A DNA stretch of 25,788 bases from a virus, in IMG/VR virus record IMGVR_UViG_3300017773_000119, positions 1 through 25,788 of that record; one strand, given 5' to 3'. The notes below the pieces were generated by a model that was not told the DNA's origin, did no database searches, and saw nothing but the letters and a program-made list of their open reading frames with translations. The stretch's first letter is position 1. Every line of letters begins with the position of its first letter. The position numbers and the translations under genes were made by a program. Shown one piece after another: positions 8,152 to 15,758 of the stretch.

Positions 8152-9666
8152 ATGACTCTTAAATTTTCCGAGTCGCCAGCGGTACAGATCAAAGAGATCG
8201 ACTTGACGGGAACCGTTCCTTCTGTCACCTCTACGACTGGTGCATTAGTAGGTGACTTCAATTGGGGTCCAGTAAACACACCAACTCTAATCGGTAACGA
8301 ATCTGAGTTATCAGCTGTTTTTGGAAACCCTACATCAGGAGGTGTGGAAGTAGATGATTACCTTTCTGCCGCATACTTCTTAAAATATTCATCAAGTTTA
8401 TACGTTGTAAACATTAACCCAGGCGCTAAGGCCTCTGACTCTACATTCACAGCAAAGTACCCAGGCTTATTAGGAAACTCTATTTCCGTTTCAGTATGTG
8501 GTCCAATAGATGCTCTTGACACTGACCAACTCACTAATGAATTCGATAATTGGACTTACGCATCCTCGTTCACTTCAGCACCAGAAGGTGATGAACTTCA
8601 TGTTGTAGTTTTATTAGATGGTTCCGTTGTCGAAACTTTCGAATATGTTTCTAGTGTTGAGGGATCAAAGACTACAAACGGAACTAACAATTACGTTGTT
8701 GACGTTCTAGAGTCTCGTTCATCTTGGGTAACCGCAAGTGCCTCACCATCACCAGAAGACTTCACTCTTGTAGGAGGAACAAAGGTTGCTCCAACAAATA
8801 GTCATTATCATACTGGATATGATGCATTTGCAAACAAGGAAGAAGTTCAGATTGACTTTTTAATAGCTCCAGCTGGAAATCAGGCTAATATCTCATCTAT
8901 GCATTCTAAGTTATTATCTATCGCTGAAGATAGAAAAGATTGTGTTGCTGTGGTTTCTGTAGATTATAACTCTGCATCCACTGGTGACGTATCTGGATAC
9001 CTCGCTACAAACAATTACAACTCTTCTTACTTGGTGGTAGACTCAAATTGGTTAAAAGTTTACGATAAGTACAATGATACATATGTCTCTATTCCAGCTG
9101 CGTCTTCTACAGCTGGTATTATGGCGGCATCAGACTCAGTTTCAGCTCCTTGGTTCTCACCAGCTGGTTCACGACGTGGACAGTATCTTGGTGTAACTGA
9201 ATTATTACATAACCCAACTAAAACGCAAAGGGATGTAATGTACAAACAAGGCGTTAATCCTATTGTCAGTATGCCGGGTCAAGGTATAATGTTGTTCGGT
9301 GATAAAACTCACCTAAAACGTCCTTCAGCATTCGATCGAATAAATGTTCGTAGACTATTCTTAGTTATCGAACGAGCGATTAGTGAAGCTGGACAAAACG
9401 TTATGTTTGAATTCAACGACGAGTTTACTCGTGCTGAGTTCGTAAACATCGTAGAACCATTCCTACGTGAAATTCAGGGTCGTCGTGGTATTAGTGATTT
9501 CCGTGTTGTTTGTGATGAAACAAACAATACTCCGGAAGTTATTGACCGCAACGAATTTATAGCATCTTGCTTCATCAAACCAGCACGTTCCATCAACTAC
9601 GTAACTCTAAACTTCGTAGCGGTTAGAACTGGTGTTGACTTTGAAGAAGTCGTTGGCACAGTATAA
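8152..9666 (+). CDS. 18: gp18-like contractile tail sheath protein
   Basis: This 504-residue sheath subunit starts with SPAVQIKEIDLTG, the strand that links neighbouring sheath subunits in this family, and has a conserved C-terminal domain (FLREIQGRRGISDFRVV and IARSIN/VRT-type ending NYVTLNFVAVRTGVDFEEVV). T4 gp18 is 659 residues; the outer decoration domains are shorter here. Many copies polymerise round the gp19 tube and contract on infection. It has a good SD (AAGGA) and its own late promoter. gp19 follows after 11 nt with an AAGGGG SD. Confidence 0.94.
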   Translation: MTLKFSESPAVQIKEIDLTGTVPSVTSTTGALVGDFNWGPVNTPTLIGNESELSAVFGNPTSGGVEVDDYLSAAYFLKYSSSLYVVNINPGAKASDSTFTAKYPGLLGNSISVSVCGPIDALDTDQLTNEFDNWTYASSFTSAPEGDELHVVVLLDGSVVETFEYVSSVEGSKTTNGTNNYVVDVLESRSSWVTASASPSPEDFTLVGGTKVAPTNSHYHTGYDAFANKEEVQIDFLIAPAGNQANISSMHSKLLSIAEDRKDCVAVVSVDYNSASTGDVSGYLATNNYNSSYLVVDSNWLKVYDKYNDTYVSIPAASSTAGIMAASDSVSAPWFSPAGSRRGQYLGVTELLHNPTKTQRDVMYKQGVNPIVSMPGQGIMLFGDKTHLKRPSAFDRINVRRLFLVIERAISEAGQNVMFEFNDEFTRAEFVNIVEPFLREIQGRRGISDFRVVCDETNNTPEVIDRNEFIASCFIKPARSINYVTLNFVAVRTGVDFEEVVGTV

Positions 9667-9677
9667 GGGGAATAATC

Positions 9678-10202
9678 ATGTCATTAAGAGTAGATGATTT
9701 TAAAGCAAAATTAAAAGGTGGTGGTGCACGTCCTAATCTGTTTCGTGCAACAGTCAACTTCCCAATATATGCCGGCGGAGATGTAGAACTGACTTCATTT
9801 ATGTGTAAAGCTGCGCAATTGCCAGCATCAATCATGAATGTTATTGAAGTTCCTTTCCGTGGTCGTCAGTTAAAGATTGCTGGTGATCGTACTTTTGAAG
9901 TATGGTCTCCTACCGTAATTAACGACACTGGTTTCGAAGTGCGTAATGCTTTGGAAAGGTGGATGAATGGGATGAACGGTCATAGTGCAAATACAGGTAT
10001 AACTAACCCTGTAGCATACCAAGCTGACCTACTTGTAGAACAATTAGATAAAGATGGATCAGTCCTTAAGACTTATAAGTTCCGTGGATGTTTCCCAACA
10101 AATCTAAGTGCTATAGAACTGAGTTATGATACAGTAGATACTCTAGAAGAGTTCACTGTGGAGTTCCAAGTACAGTACTGGGAAGCAGATACTACTAGTT
10201 AA
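9678..10202 (+). CDS. 19: gp19-like tail tube protein
   Basis: This 174-residue protein (T4 gp19 163) has family features: RPNLFRATVNFP near the N-terminus, a KAAQLPAS loop, VPFRGRQLKIAGDR (about 57-70), an LERWMNG helix segment, and the C-terminal CFPTNLSAIELSYDT followed by a beta strand (FTVEFQVQYWEAD). Hexameric rings of it build the inner tube inside the sheath. It is co-transcribed with gp18. A second, diverged member of the same fold is encoded at 15831-16355. Confidence 0.94.
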   Translation: MSLRVDDFKAKLKGGGARPNLFRATVNFPIYAGGDVELTSFMCKAAQLPASIMNVIEVPFRGRQLKIAGDRTFEVWSPTVINDTGFEVRNALERWMNGMNGHSANTGITNPVAYQADLLVEQLDKDGSVLKTYKFRGCFPTNLSAIELSYDTVDTLEEFTVEFQVQYWEADTTS

Positions 10203-10208
10203 TATTGG

Positions 10209-10216
10209 TATAAGTA
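10209..10216 (+). promoter_or_regulatory. Probable late promoter (TATAAGTA variant) for gp20
   Basis: This is a one-base variant of the TATAAATA late octamer in the gp19-gp20 gap, 53 nt upstream of the portal ATG. It is followed within 10 nt by a strong GC stem-loop, the same layout as upstream of gp13. Confidence 0.5.
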
Positions 10217-10225
10217 TATGATACG

Positions 10226-10246
10226 GGGGGAAGGTTTCTTTCCCCC
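10226..10246 (+). promoter_or_regulatory. Stem-loop in gp20 leader
   Basis: GGGGGAAGG pairs with CTTTCCCCC around a 3-nt TTT loop (9 bp, one G-U). The 3' flank is ATATTATATTA without a T-run, so a 5' mRNA hairpin is favoured over a terminator; partial termination of gp18-gp19 transcripts is possible. Confidence 0.6.
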
Positions 10247-10269
10247 ATATTATATTATAGGGTAAAGGT

Positions 10270-11793
10270 ATGGCAGATCAAGACAATAGTATTCTAAAAG
10301 CATTTGGATTCGAATTAAAAAGATCCAAGTCACAATCTTCTGGTGAGGAAAACAAAAAACTTCCTTCTATAGTTCCCAAGGTTGATGAGGATGGAGCTGG
10401 TTATATAACCGCTTCCGGTTCACACTTTGGTCAGTATGTTGATATGAATGGTAAGTCCGCTAAGGACAACCATCAGTTAATCAAAAAATATCGAGGTATT
10501 GCGGAACACCCAGAGGTGGATGCTGCAATTGAGGATATTGTTAATGAATCTGTAGTGGCTTCAGAATTAGAAGCTTCGGTATCATTAGATTTGGATAAAG
10601 TAGAAACTACCGATAAGATTAAGAAAACTTTACATGAAGAGTTTGACGCTATATGTTCTATGTTAAATTTTGAAGAACATGGTCATGATCTGTTCCGTAG
10701 TTGGTATGTCGATGGTAGAATATATCATCATCTATTGGTCAACGAAAGTAATTTGAAAGCTGGTATTCAGGAGATACGTCCTGTAGATGCCACAAAGATA
10801 AGAAAGGTAAAAGAGGTAGAATACAAAAAGGATCCTGTTACAGGAGCCAAACTTGTAGATAAGGTAAAAGAATTTTACATTTATCAAGAAAAAGCAGGTT
10901 CTAATCAGGGTGTAAAGTTGTCACCGGATTCTGTTTCGTATGTTACTTCGGGTCTATTAGATCCAGAAAAGAAGAGAGTTATTTCTCACCTACATAAGGT
11001 GATCAAACCAGTTAACCAGTTAAGGATGATGGAAGACTCTTTGGTTATCTATAGACTTGCACGTGCACCAGAACGCAGAATCTTTTATATAGATGTTGGT
11101 AACTTACCCAAGGGTAAAGCGGAACAACACATGAAAGACATTATGACTCGTTATAGAAACAAGTTAGTCTATGATGCAAGTACTGGTGAAATGAAGGATG
11201 ACCGAAAGCATATGTCTATGCTTGAAGACTTCTGGTTACCCAGACGTGAAGGTGGTCGAGGTACTGAGATTAGTACACTACCAGGCGGAGAAAACTTAGG
11301 TCAGATTGATGATATTGTTTACTTCCAAAAGAAGGTGTATCGTTCATTAAATGTTCCTATGAATCGTTTGGAACAGGAAGCTCAGTTTAGTCTTGGTAGA
11401 GCTACAGAAATAAACAGAGACGAAGTTAAGTTTCAGAAGTTTGTTGATAGATTAAGAAAGAAATTTTCTAATCTATTCATATCAATTCTTAAGAAACAAT
11501 TGCTTCTGAAAGGTGTGTGCACAGAGTTAGATTGGGAAAGTTGGAAGTCAGATATCAACGTTGACTTCTTGCGAGACAATCAATTTGCGGAACTAAAAGA
11601 ATCAGAAATACTTAGAGAAAGACTCCAGACTATGGATCAAGTCTCTCAGTATGTAGGCGAATATTTCTCGCGTGAGTGGGTAATGAAGAATGTCATGAGA
11701 TTTGGTGATGAAGATATCGAAGATATGGCAAAACAGGTCGAAGCTGAAAATGCACAAAGCGACGACGAAGTAGATGATGAACTTGGAGTATAA
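10270..11793 (+). CDS. 20: gp20-like portal vertex protein
   Basis: This 507-residue protein (T4 gp20 524) has YRGIAEHPEVDAAIEDIVNE (about 74-93), typical of T4-type portals, then RPVDATKIRKV, the stem/wing region RAPERRIFYIDVGNLPKG, and the clip/crown region with LPGGENLGQIDD. Twelve copies form the DNA channel of the head. They nucleate prohead assembly and dock gp17 and then the neck. The SD is AAAGG. The C-terminus is acidic. gp67 starts 1 nt after its stop. Confidence 0.95.
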   Translation: MADQDNSILKAFGFELKRSKSQSSGEENKKLPSIVPKVDEDGAGYITASGSHFGQYVDMNGKSAKDNHQLIKKYRGIAEHPEVDAAIEDIVNESVVASELEASVSLDLDKVETTDKIKKTLHEEFDAICSMLNFEEHGHDLFRSWYVDGRIYHHLLVNESNLKAGIQEIRPVDATKIRKVKEVEYKKDPVTGAKLVDKVKEFYIYQEKAGSNQGVKLSPDSVSYVTSGLLDPEKKRVISHLHKVIKPVNQLRMMEDSLVIYRLARAPERRIFYIDVGNLPKGKAEQHMKDIMTRYRNKLVYDASTGEMKDDRKHMSMLEDFWLPRREGGRGTEISTLPGGENLGQIDDIVYFQKKVYRSLNVPMNRLEQEAQFSLGRATEINRDEVKFQKFVDRLRKKFSNLFISILKKQLLLKGVCTELDWESWKSDINVDFLRDNQFAELKESEILRERLQTMDQVSQYVGEYFSREWVMKNVMRFGDEDIEDMAKQVEAENAQSDDEVDDELGV

Positions 11794-11794
11794 T

Positions 11795-12058
11795 ATGAAC
11801 GAAGATAATCAAGAAATGACAATAAATGATTTTATTAATGCCGTAGGTGAAAAAGAATTCAATAGAGCTGAATCTATATTTTCTAGTGTTTTGGGTGACA
11901 AGGTTAATACTGCACTGGATGCAGAAAAGGTTGCTGTAGCATCTGATATTTTTAATGAACCCTTAGAAGATGAAACTGATTTAGAATCTGAGTTAGAGTC
12001 CGAGTTGGAAGAAGAGGATTCCGAAGAAGAGAGTGTTGCGGAAGAAGACGCAGCATAA
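11795..12058 (+). CDS. 67: gp67-like prohead core protein
   Basis: This 87-residue, strongly acidic protein has a helical N-terminus (EMTINDFINAVGEKEFNRAE) and a C-terminal run of Glu/Asp/Ser. Its position directly after the portal gene and its composition match T4 gp67, an internal core protein degraded by gp21 during maturation. The ATG at 11795 is chosen because GGAG lies 6 nt upstream; an ATG at 11774 inside gp20 has no such site. Assignment rests on synteny and composition. Confidence 0.7.
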   Translation: MNEDNQEMTINDFINAVGEKEFNRAESIFSSVLGDKVNTALDAEKVAVASDIFNEPLEDETDLESELESELEEEDSEEESVAEEDAA

Positions 12059-12086
12059 AATATTTTCATTTTAAGAATGTAATTTG

Positions 12087-12094
12087 TATAAATA
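12087..12094 (+). promoter_or_regulatory. T4-type late promoter for the gp68-like/gp21/gp22/gp23 unit
   Basis: This exact TATAAATA is 18 nt upstream of the gp68-like start. It lies in the 54-nt gap after gp67 and would drive the prohead core, protease and capsid genes up to the terminator at 15397-15422. Confidence 0.75.
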
Positions 12095-12112
12095 CTAAGT
12101 AAAGGTATTAAA

Positions 12113-12340
12113 TTGAAATCTTTTAAAGAAATTAGAGAAAAAAGAAAACAACCGAAGGGTGACGTTGTTTTTTCCGGTAAGGCTGGCGGACGTATTGCCA
12201 AAGCTTCTGTCTCTATTATTAAGGAACCTAAAGGTTTCACTGTTTACATTGATGGTGACAAACTAGATGTATTTAAGTCTCAGGGTGAAGCAATGAAAGC
12301 ACTCAAGAGTACGGTAAAAGAACTAGGCGGTAAACTATAA
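12113..12340 (+). CDS. Small basic prohead-core-like protein (gp68 position)
   Basis: This 75-codon gene starts with TTG: AAAGG lies 7 nt upstream, and there is no ATG until far into the frame. The product begins MKSFKEIREKRK, is Lys-rich, and has a small beta-rich middle (SIIKEPKGFTVYIDGDKLDV). T4 encodes gp68, another prohead core protein, at this place between gp67 and gp21, so a gp68 role is likely by position, but the sequence resemblance is not strong enough to be sure. Its stop overlaps the gp21 ATG by 1 nt. Confidence 0.6.
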   Translation: MKSFKEIREKRKQPKGDVVFSGKAGGRIAKASVSIIKEPKGFTVYIDGDKLDVFKSQGEAMKALKSTVKELGGKL

Positions 12341-13002
12341 TGAAACTTATTACTGAGTTTAATGAAAATAATGATGTACAATGCATTGTGGAAGCCAAAG
12401 AGAACGGTGAGAAATCATACGTTATAGAAGGCGTTTTCGCGCAAGCAGACAAAAAGAATCGTAATGGTCGTGTATACCCGAAACCTATAATGGAATCGGC
12501 AGTATCAAAATACGTGACCGAACAAGTTAGCAAGAAACGTGCTGTAGGGGAGCTCAATCACCCCGAAGGTCCAACTGTTAACTTGGATAAAGTTTCGCAC
12601 CTCATCACTGACCTTAAATTAGAAGGTAATGATGTTGTCGGAAAGGCACAAATACTAGATACCCCAATGGGAAAGATTGTCAAAGGTCTTCTTGAGGGTG
12701 GTGTACAGTTAGGTGTCTCAACTCGTGGTATGGGAAGTCTTGAGACAAGAAATGGCGTAAACTACGTCAAAGAAGACTTTATTCTTAGTACGGTAGATAT
12801 CGTACAAGATCCAAGTGCACCTGATGCTTTCGTTAATGGTATAATGGAAGGTGTAGATTGGATTTGGAATAATGGGATTCTAGAACCTCAAGTAATTGAA
12901 GAGATGGAGACTGAAATCAAACAAGCAACGGTTGCGCATCGTCCAGAAGTGCAAATTCGTGAGTTTAAGAATTTCCTCTCGTTAATCAAATCTAAAATAT
13001 AG
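12340..13002 (+). CDS. 21: gp21-like prohead protease
   Basis: This 220-residue protein (T4 gp21 212) is a serine protease of the phage prohead family. Visible motifs are GRVYPKPIME (about 43-52), GELNHPEGP with the predicted catalytic His74, and LGVSTRGMGS with the predicted nucleophile Ser127; a following TVDIVQDPSAPDAFVNG block (about 151-167) is conserved in the family. It cleaves the scaffold and trims gp23 and gp24-type proteins after (I/L)-x-E sites before DNA entry. It is translationally coupled to the preceding small gene. Confidence 0.93.
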   Translation: MKLITEFNENNDVQCIVEAKENGEKSYVIEGVFAQADKKNRNGRVYPKPIMESAVSKYVTEQVSKKRAVGELNHPEGPTVNLDKVSHLITDLKLEGNDVVGKAQILDTPMGKIVKGLLEGGVQLGVSTRGMGSLETRNGVNYVKEDFILSTVDIVQDPSAPDAFVNGIMEGVDWIWNNGILEPQVIEEMETEIKQATVAHRPEVQIREFKNFLSLIKSKI

Positions 13003-13011
13003 GAGTCAATT

Positions 13012-14049
13012 ATGACTGAAGAAAGTAAAGTCGAAGTTGAACTTCACGACGAAGATATTAACGAAATCGTGGAGGAAACTCTCGAAGAAGCGCAAGAGCC
13101 TAAAGGTGGAGCAACAGACGTTAAAGCGCCAAGCGAAGACGAATCTATTGCATCTGTCGATAAGGCAACAAAAGCGACAGCTAAAACTTCTTTGCCTAAA
13201 ACAAAAGCTGGTATGATCAATGCTATGTATAAAAGCATGAGCAAAATGAAAAAAGGTGATCTACAAGCTGCATACTCAAAAGTATGCGAAGGCGTTGATG
13301 CTGAAGACTTAGTAATCGAAGGTTCAGATACTACATCTGAAATCGATGCTCTATGTCAAAGCGAAGCGACTCTCTCAGAAGAGTTCAAAGAAAAAACTGC
13401 GGTAATTTTTGAAGCTGCTGTAAAGTCTAAGTTATCTGAAGAAGTTAGCCGACTTGAAGAACAGTATCAAGAAGAACTCGCAGAAGAAGTTGCTACAATC
13501 AAAGAAGATTTGGTTTCTTCTGTCGATTCATACTTGAACTACGTTGTTGAGTCTTGGGTAGAAGACAATAAAGTTGCAATCCAGAACGGTCTCCGTACTG
13601 AAATTGCTGAGAACTTTATGACCAAGATGAGAGACGTATTTGTAGAATCTTATGTCGAAGTACCAGAAGCTAAAGTTGACCTAGTTGACGATCTAGCAGA
13701 ACAAGTTACAGAACTAGAAGAGAAGTTAAATTCTACTACTGGTGATGCAATTGCTCTAGCAGAAGAGTTAGAAACTTACAAACGTGAGTCTATTATCTCT
13801 GAAGCATGTCGTGACCTAGCTGACACCCAAACTGAGAAGTTAAAAGGACTTGTAGAAAGCATCGATTTCGAAAGTGAAGAAGAATTCACTCAGAAAATTG
13901 CTACTATCAAAGAATCTTACTTCGCTAAAGAAATCGTAGAGCAAACCAATGAAGCTGAGTCACTTGTTGAAGAAGCTGATGAAGAAGTTGAAGTTTCTTC
14001 AGTAATGGAGCACTACTTAACTACTCTTAGAAAAACCTCTAAAAAATAA
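13012..14049 (+). CDS. 22: gp22-like major prohead scaffold protein
   Basis: This is a 345-residue, very acidic, helix-rich protein with long coiled-coil stretches (about 140-180 and 225-265). It lies between the gp21 protease and the gp23 capsid gene. The conserved part includes an AMYKSMSKMKKGDLQ helix (about 71-85), and an LTTLRK-type basic C-terminus follows an acidic run. It forms the inner core on which gp23 assembles and is then digested by gp21. T4 gp22 is 269 residues, so this one is longer. The SD is AGGAG, 6 nt before the ATG. Confidence 0.88.
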   Translation: MTEESKVEVELHDEDINEIVEETLEEAQEPKGGATDVKAPSEDESIASVDKATKATAKTSLPKTKAGMINAMYKSMSKMKKGDLQAAYSKVCEGVDAEDLVIEGSDTTSEIDALCQSEATLSEEFKEKTAVIFEAAVKSKLSEEVSRLEEQYQEELAEEVATIKEDLVSSVDSYLNYVVESWVEDNKVAIQNGLRTEIAENFMTKMRDVFVESYVEVPEAKVDLVDDLAEQVTELEEKLNSTTGDAIALAEELETYKRESIISEACRDLADTQTEKLKGLVESIDFESEEEFTQKIATIKESYFAKEIVEQTNEAESLVEEADEEVEVSSVMEHYLTTLRKTSKK

Positions 14050-14061
14050 GGAATTACTAAA

Positions 14062-15357
14062 ATGCAATCTTTTGATACACTAATCGAAAAGTGGTCTCCA
14101 GTACTGAACGAAGAGAGTGCCGGAACTATTCGAGATCATCAGCGTAAAGCTGTAACTGCTGCCGTTCTTGAGAACCAAGAAAAAGCAATGAACGAGCAAC
14201 ACCTACAAGAGTCTGGTTTCATTACTGAAACTGCGGCAAACAACACTACATCACAGTCACGATGGGATCCAGTATTGATCTCATTGGTTCGTCGTGCAAT
14301 GCCTAACTTGATGGCTTATGACGTTTGTGGTGTTCAACCTATGTCTGGTCCTACTGGTCTTATCTTCGCTATGAAGTCAAGATATAACGGTGGTTCAACT
14401 TCTAACGACGAAGCTTTCTTCGACGAAGCTAAAAATGGTTTCTCTGGCGACGGTTCAACCAAACCTACTGACACTTCTGGTTTCGCTGGTATCGATTCTG
14501 AAGGATCTCGAGTAACTGATCTTGCTGCTTCTGGAATGGAAACTACTGTTGCTGAATCACTTGGTAACACTGGTCCTGATTTCGCTGAAATGGGTTTCAC
14601 AATTGAGAAGTCAACTGTTACTGCAAAGTCACGTGCTTTGAAAGCAGAATACTCTCTTGAACTCGCTCAAGACTTGAAAGCTATCCACGGTTTGGACGCA
14701 GAAACAGAATTGGCAAACATCTTGTCAACTGAAATTCTTGCAGAAATTAACCGAGAAGTTATTCGTACAATTAACTCTCAGGCAATTACTGGCGCACAAC
14801 AATCAAACGTTGCTAAGAAAGGTATCTTTGATCTTTCTGGTGATGCTGATGGACGTTGGTCTGCTGAGAAGTTCAAAGGTCTAGTTGTACAATTAGATCG
14901 TGAAGCAAACGTAATTGCTAAGCAAACTCGTAGAGGTAAGGGTAACATCGTTATCTGTTCTTCAGACGTTGCTACTGCACTTTCTGCTTCAGGTATGTTG
15001 GACTACACTCCTGCTATGAGCACTACTCTACAGGTAGACGACACTGGTAACACTTTTGCTGGTGTTCTTAATGGTCGTACTAAGGTTTACATCGATCCAT
15101 ACGCAACTACTGATTATATCACTGTCGGTTATAAGGGTACTAACCCATATGACTCAGGTATTTTCTACTGCCCATATGTACCTCTACAGATGGTTAAAGC
15201 TGTCGGTGAGAATGATTTCCAGCCACGAATCGGATTCAAGACTCGTTATGGTATGACTTCTAACCCATTTGTTGGACCTACTCCTTCAGATAACCTAGCT
15301 GCTGCTAAAACCAATCAGTACTACAGAATCTTCCGTGTGGACAACATCCTCGCATAA
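14062..15357 (+). CDS. 23: gp23-like major capsid protein
   Basis: This 431-residue major head protein (T4 gp23 521) has a charged N-terminal region that opens MQSFDTLIEKWSPVLNEE, then GFITETAANN; cleavage by gp21 is predicted after E56 in I-T-E. The HK97-fold body has SRWDPVLISLVRRAMPNLMA (about 66-85), PMSGPTGLIFAM, and the C-terminal IGFKTRYGMTSNPF. It has an AAGGA SD. A strong terminator follows the gene, fitting the need for high expression of a defined late unit. Confidence 0.97.
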   Translation: MQSFDTLIEKWSPVLNEESAGTIRDHQRKAVTAAVLENQEKAMNEQHLQESGFITETAANNTTSQSRWDPVLISLVRRAMPNLMAYDVCGVQPMSGPTGLIFAMKSRYNGGSTSNDEAFFDEAKNGFSGDGSTKPTDTSGFAGIDSEGSRVTDLAASGMETTVAESLGNTGPDFAEMGFTIEKSTVTAKSRALKAEYSLELAQDLKAIHGLDAETELANILSTEILAEINREVIRTINSQAITGAQQSNVAKKGIFDLSGDADGRWSAEKFKGLVVQLDREANVIAKQTRRGKGNIVICSSDVATALSASGMLDYTPAMSTTLQVDDTGNTFAGVLNGRTKVYIDPYATTDYITVGYKGTNPYDSGIFYCPYVPLQMVKAVGENDFQPRIGFKTRYGMTSNPFVGPTPSDNLAAAKTNQYYRIFRVDNILA

Positions 15358-15373
15358 GATTATAAAAACTAGA

Positions 15374-15388
15374 ATCCCCAAAAGGGAT
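15374..15388 (+). terminator. Small hairpin before the gp23 terminator
   Basis: ATCCC pairs with GGGAT around CAAAA, followed by CATTTT. It is a weak stem that probably helps the stronger terminator just downstream; its C-run could also pair with the G-run at 15396-15399. Confidence 0.4.
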
Positions 15389-15396
15389 CATTTTAG

Positions 15397-15422
15397 GGGA
15401 GACTTCGGTCTCCCTTTTTTTT
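15397..15422 (+). terminator. Rho-independent terminator after gp23
   Basis: GGGAGAC and GTCTCCC form a 7-bp stem closed by a TTCG tetraloop, directly followed by eight T residues. It separates the capsid unit from the riboswitch cassette. Confidence 0.93.
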
Positions 15423-15424
15423 AT

Positions 15425-15432
15425 TATAAATA
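15425..15432 (+). promoter_or_regulatory. T4-type late promoter for the riboswitch cassette
   Basis: This exact TATAAATA lies only 2 nt after the T-run of the gp23 terminator. The expected start (about 15438) falls at the first bases of aptamer 1, so the transcript would begin with the RNA domain. Confidence 0.8.
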
Positions 15433-15438
15433 ATAGTC

Positions 15439-15496
15439 CGTTCATTTATATTTTTTTTATATAAACGGAAGTAGTCTTTAGACGAAGGAACGCATC
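15439..15496 (+). ncRNA. Glutamine-riboswitch-like aptamer 1 (Downstream-peptide/glnA class)
   Basis: This domain carries the hallmark segments of the glutamine aptamer: CGTTCAT at the 5' side, ACGGAAGTAG in the middle, and CGAAGGAACGC at the 3' side. CGTTC (15439-15443) pairs with GAACG (15488-15492) as P1; TTTATAT pairs with ATATAAA (15445-15465, T-loop); GTC pairs with GAC round TTTA (15474-15483). RNAs of this class bind L-glutamine and occur upstream of glnA or short peptide genes in cyanobacteria, their phages and marine metagenomes (recalled knowledge). The match is from memory of the consensus. Confidence 0.82.
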
Positions 15497-15498
15497 TT

Positions 15499-15549
15499 CG
15501 TTCATCTCGAAAGAGACGGAAGTAGGTGATTTTACCGAAGGAACGCATC
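15499..15549 (+). ncRNA. Glutamine-riboswitch-like aptamer 2 (tandem copy)
   Basis: This second domain, 2 nt after the first, has the same conserved segments: CGTTCATCT, ACGGAAGTAGG and CCGAAGGAACGCATC. P1 is CGTTC (15499-15503) with GAACG (15541-15545). P2 is TCTC/GAGA capped by a GAAA tetraloop (15505-15516). P3 is GGT/ACC (15525-15536). The stems differ in sequence from copy 1 but keep pairing, which is strong internal covariation evidence. It lies 12 nt upstream of the SD of the 55-codon gene. Confidence 0.87.
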
Positions 15550-15573
15550 TAACTTTTAACTAAGGAGGATGTC

Positions 15574-15741
15574 ATGACTACATACTATAGAGGTGTCAAT
15601 ATCCAAAATAAACCCACCGAGAAAGGGGCTAAACAATTGTCTGGTCTTTATCGTGGTGTGTCTTGGAAAATTGAAGATCTAAAACAGTCATTGAAGCAAC
15701 CACGAGAGCGAGTCTATCGTGGTGTAAAATGGACTGCCTAA
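15574..15741 (+). CDS. YRGV-repeat small protein controlled by tandem riboswitch
   Basis: This 55-residue protein has a perfect AAGGAGG SD 5 nt upstream of its ATG. The protein is essentially three short repeats: YYRGVNI (4-10), LYRGVSW (25-31) and VYRGVKW (47-53), joined by Lys/Gln-rich linkers. YRG motifs are the feature of small cyanobacterial DUF4278-type peptides and of the peptides found after the Downstream-peptide RNA. In cyanobacteria a glutamine riboswitch controls a glutamine synthetase inactivating factor (IF17), so a role in steering host nitrogen metabolism is conceivable, but no direct similarity to IF17 is claimed. It lies between two terminators with its own late promoter. 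Confidence 0.88.
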   Translation: MTTYYRGVNIQNKPTEKGAKQLSGLYRGVSWKIEDLKQSLKQPRERVYRGVKWTA

Positions 15742-15758
15742 TATAGACAAGAATGGAA

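Noticed and set aside
11809-12240. 143-codon minus-strand open frame, Ser-rich
   Set aside because: It is the complement of the Glu/Asp-rich gp67 gene and the gp68-like gene; the Ser-rich composition is a by-product, and no SD is seen.
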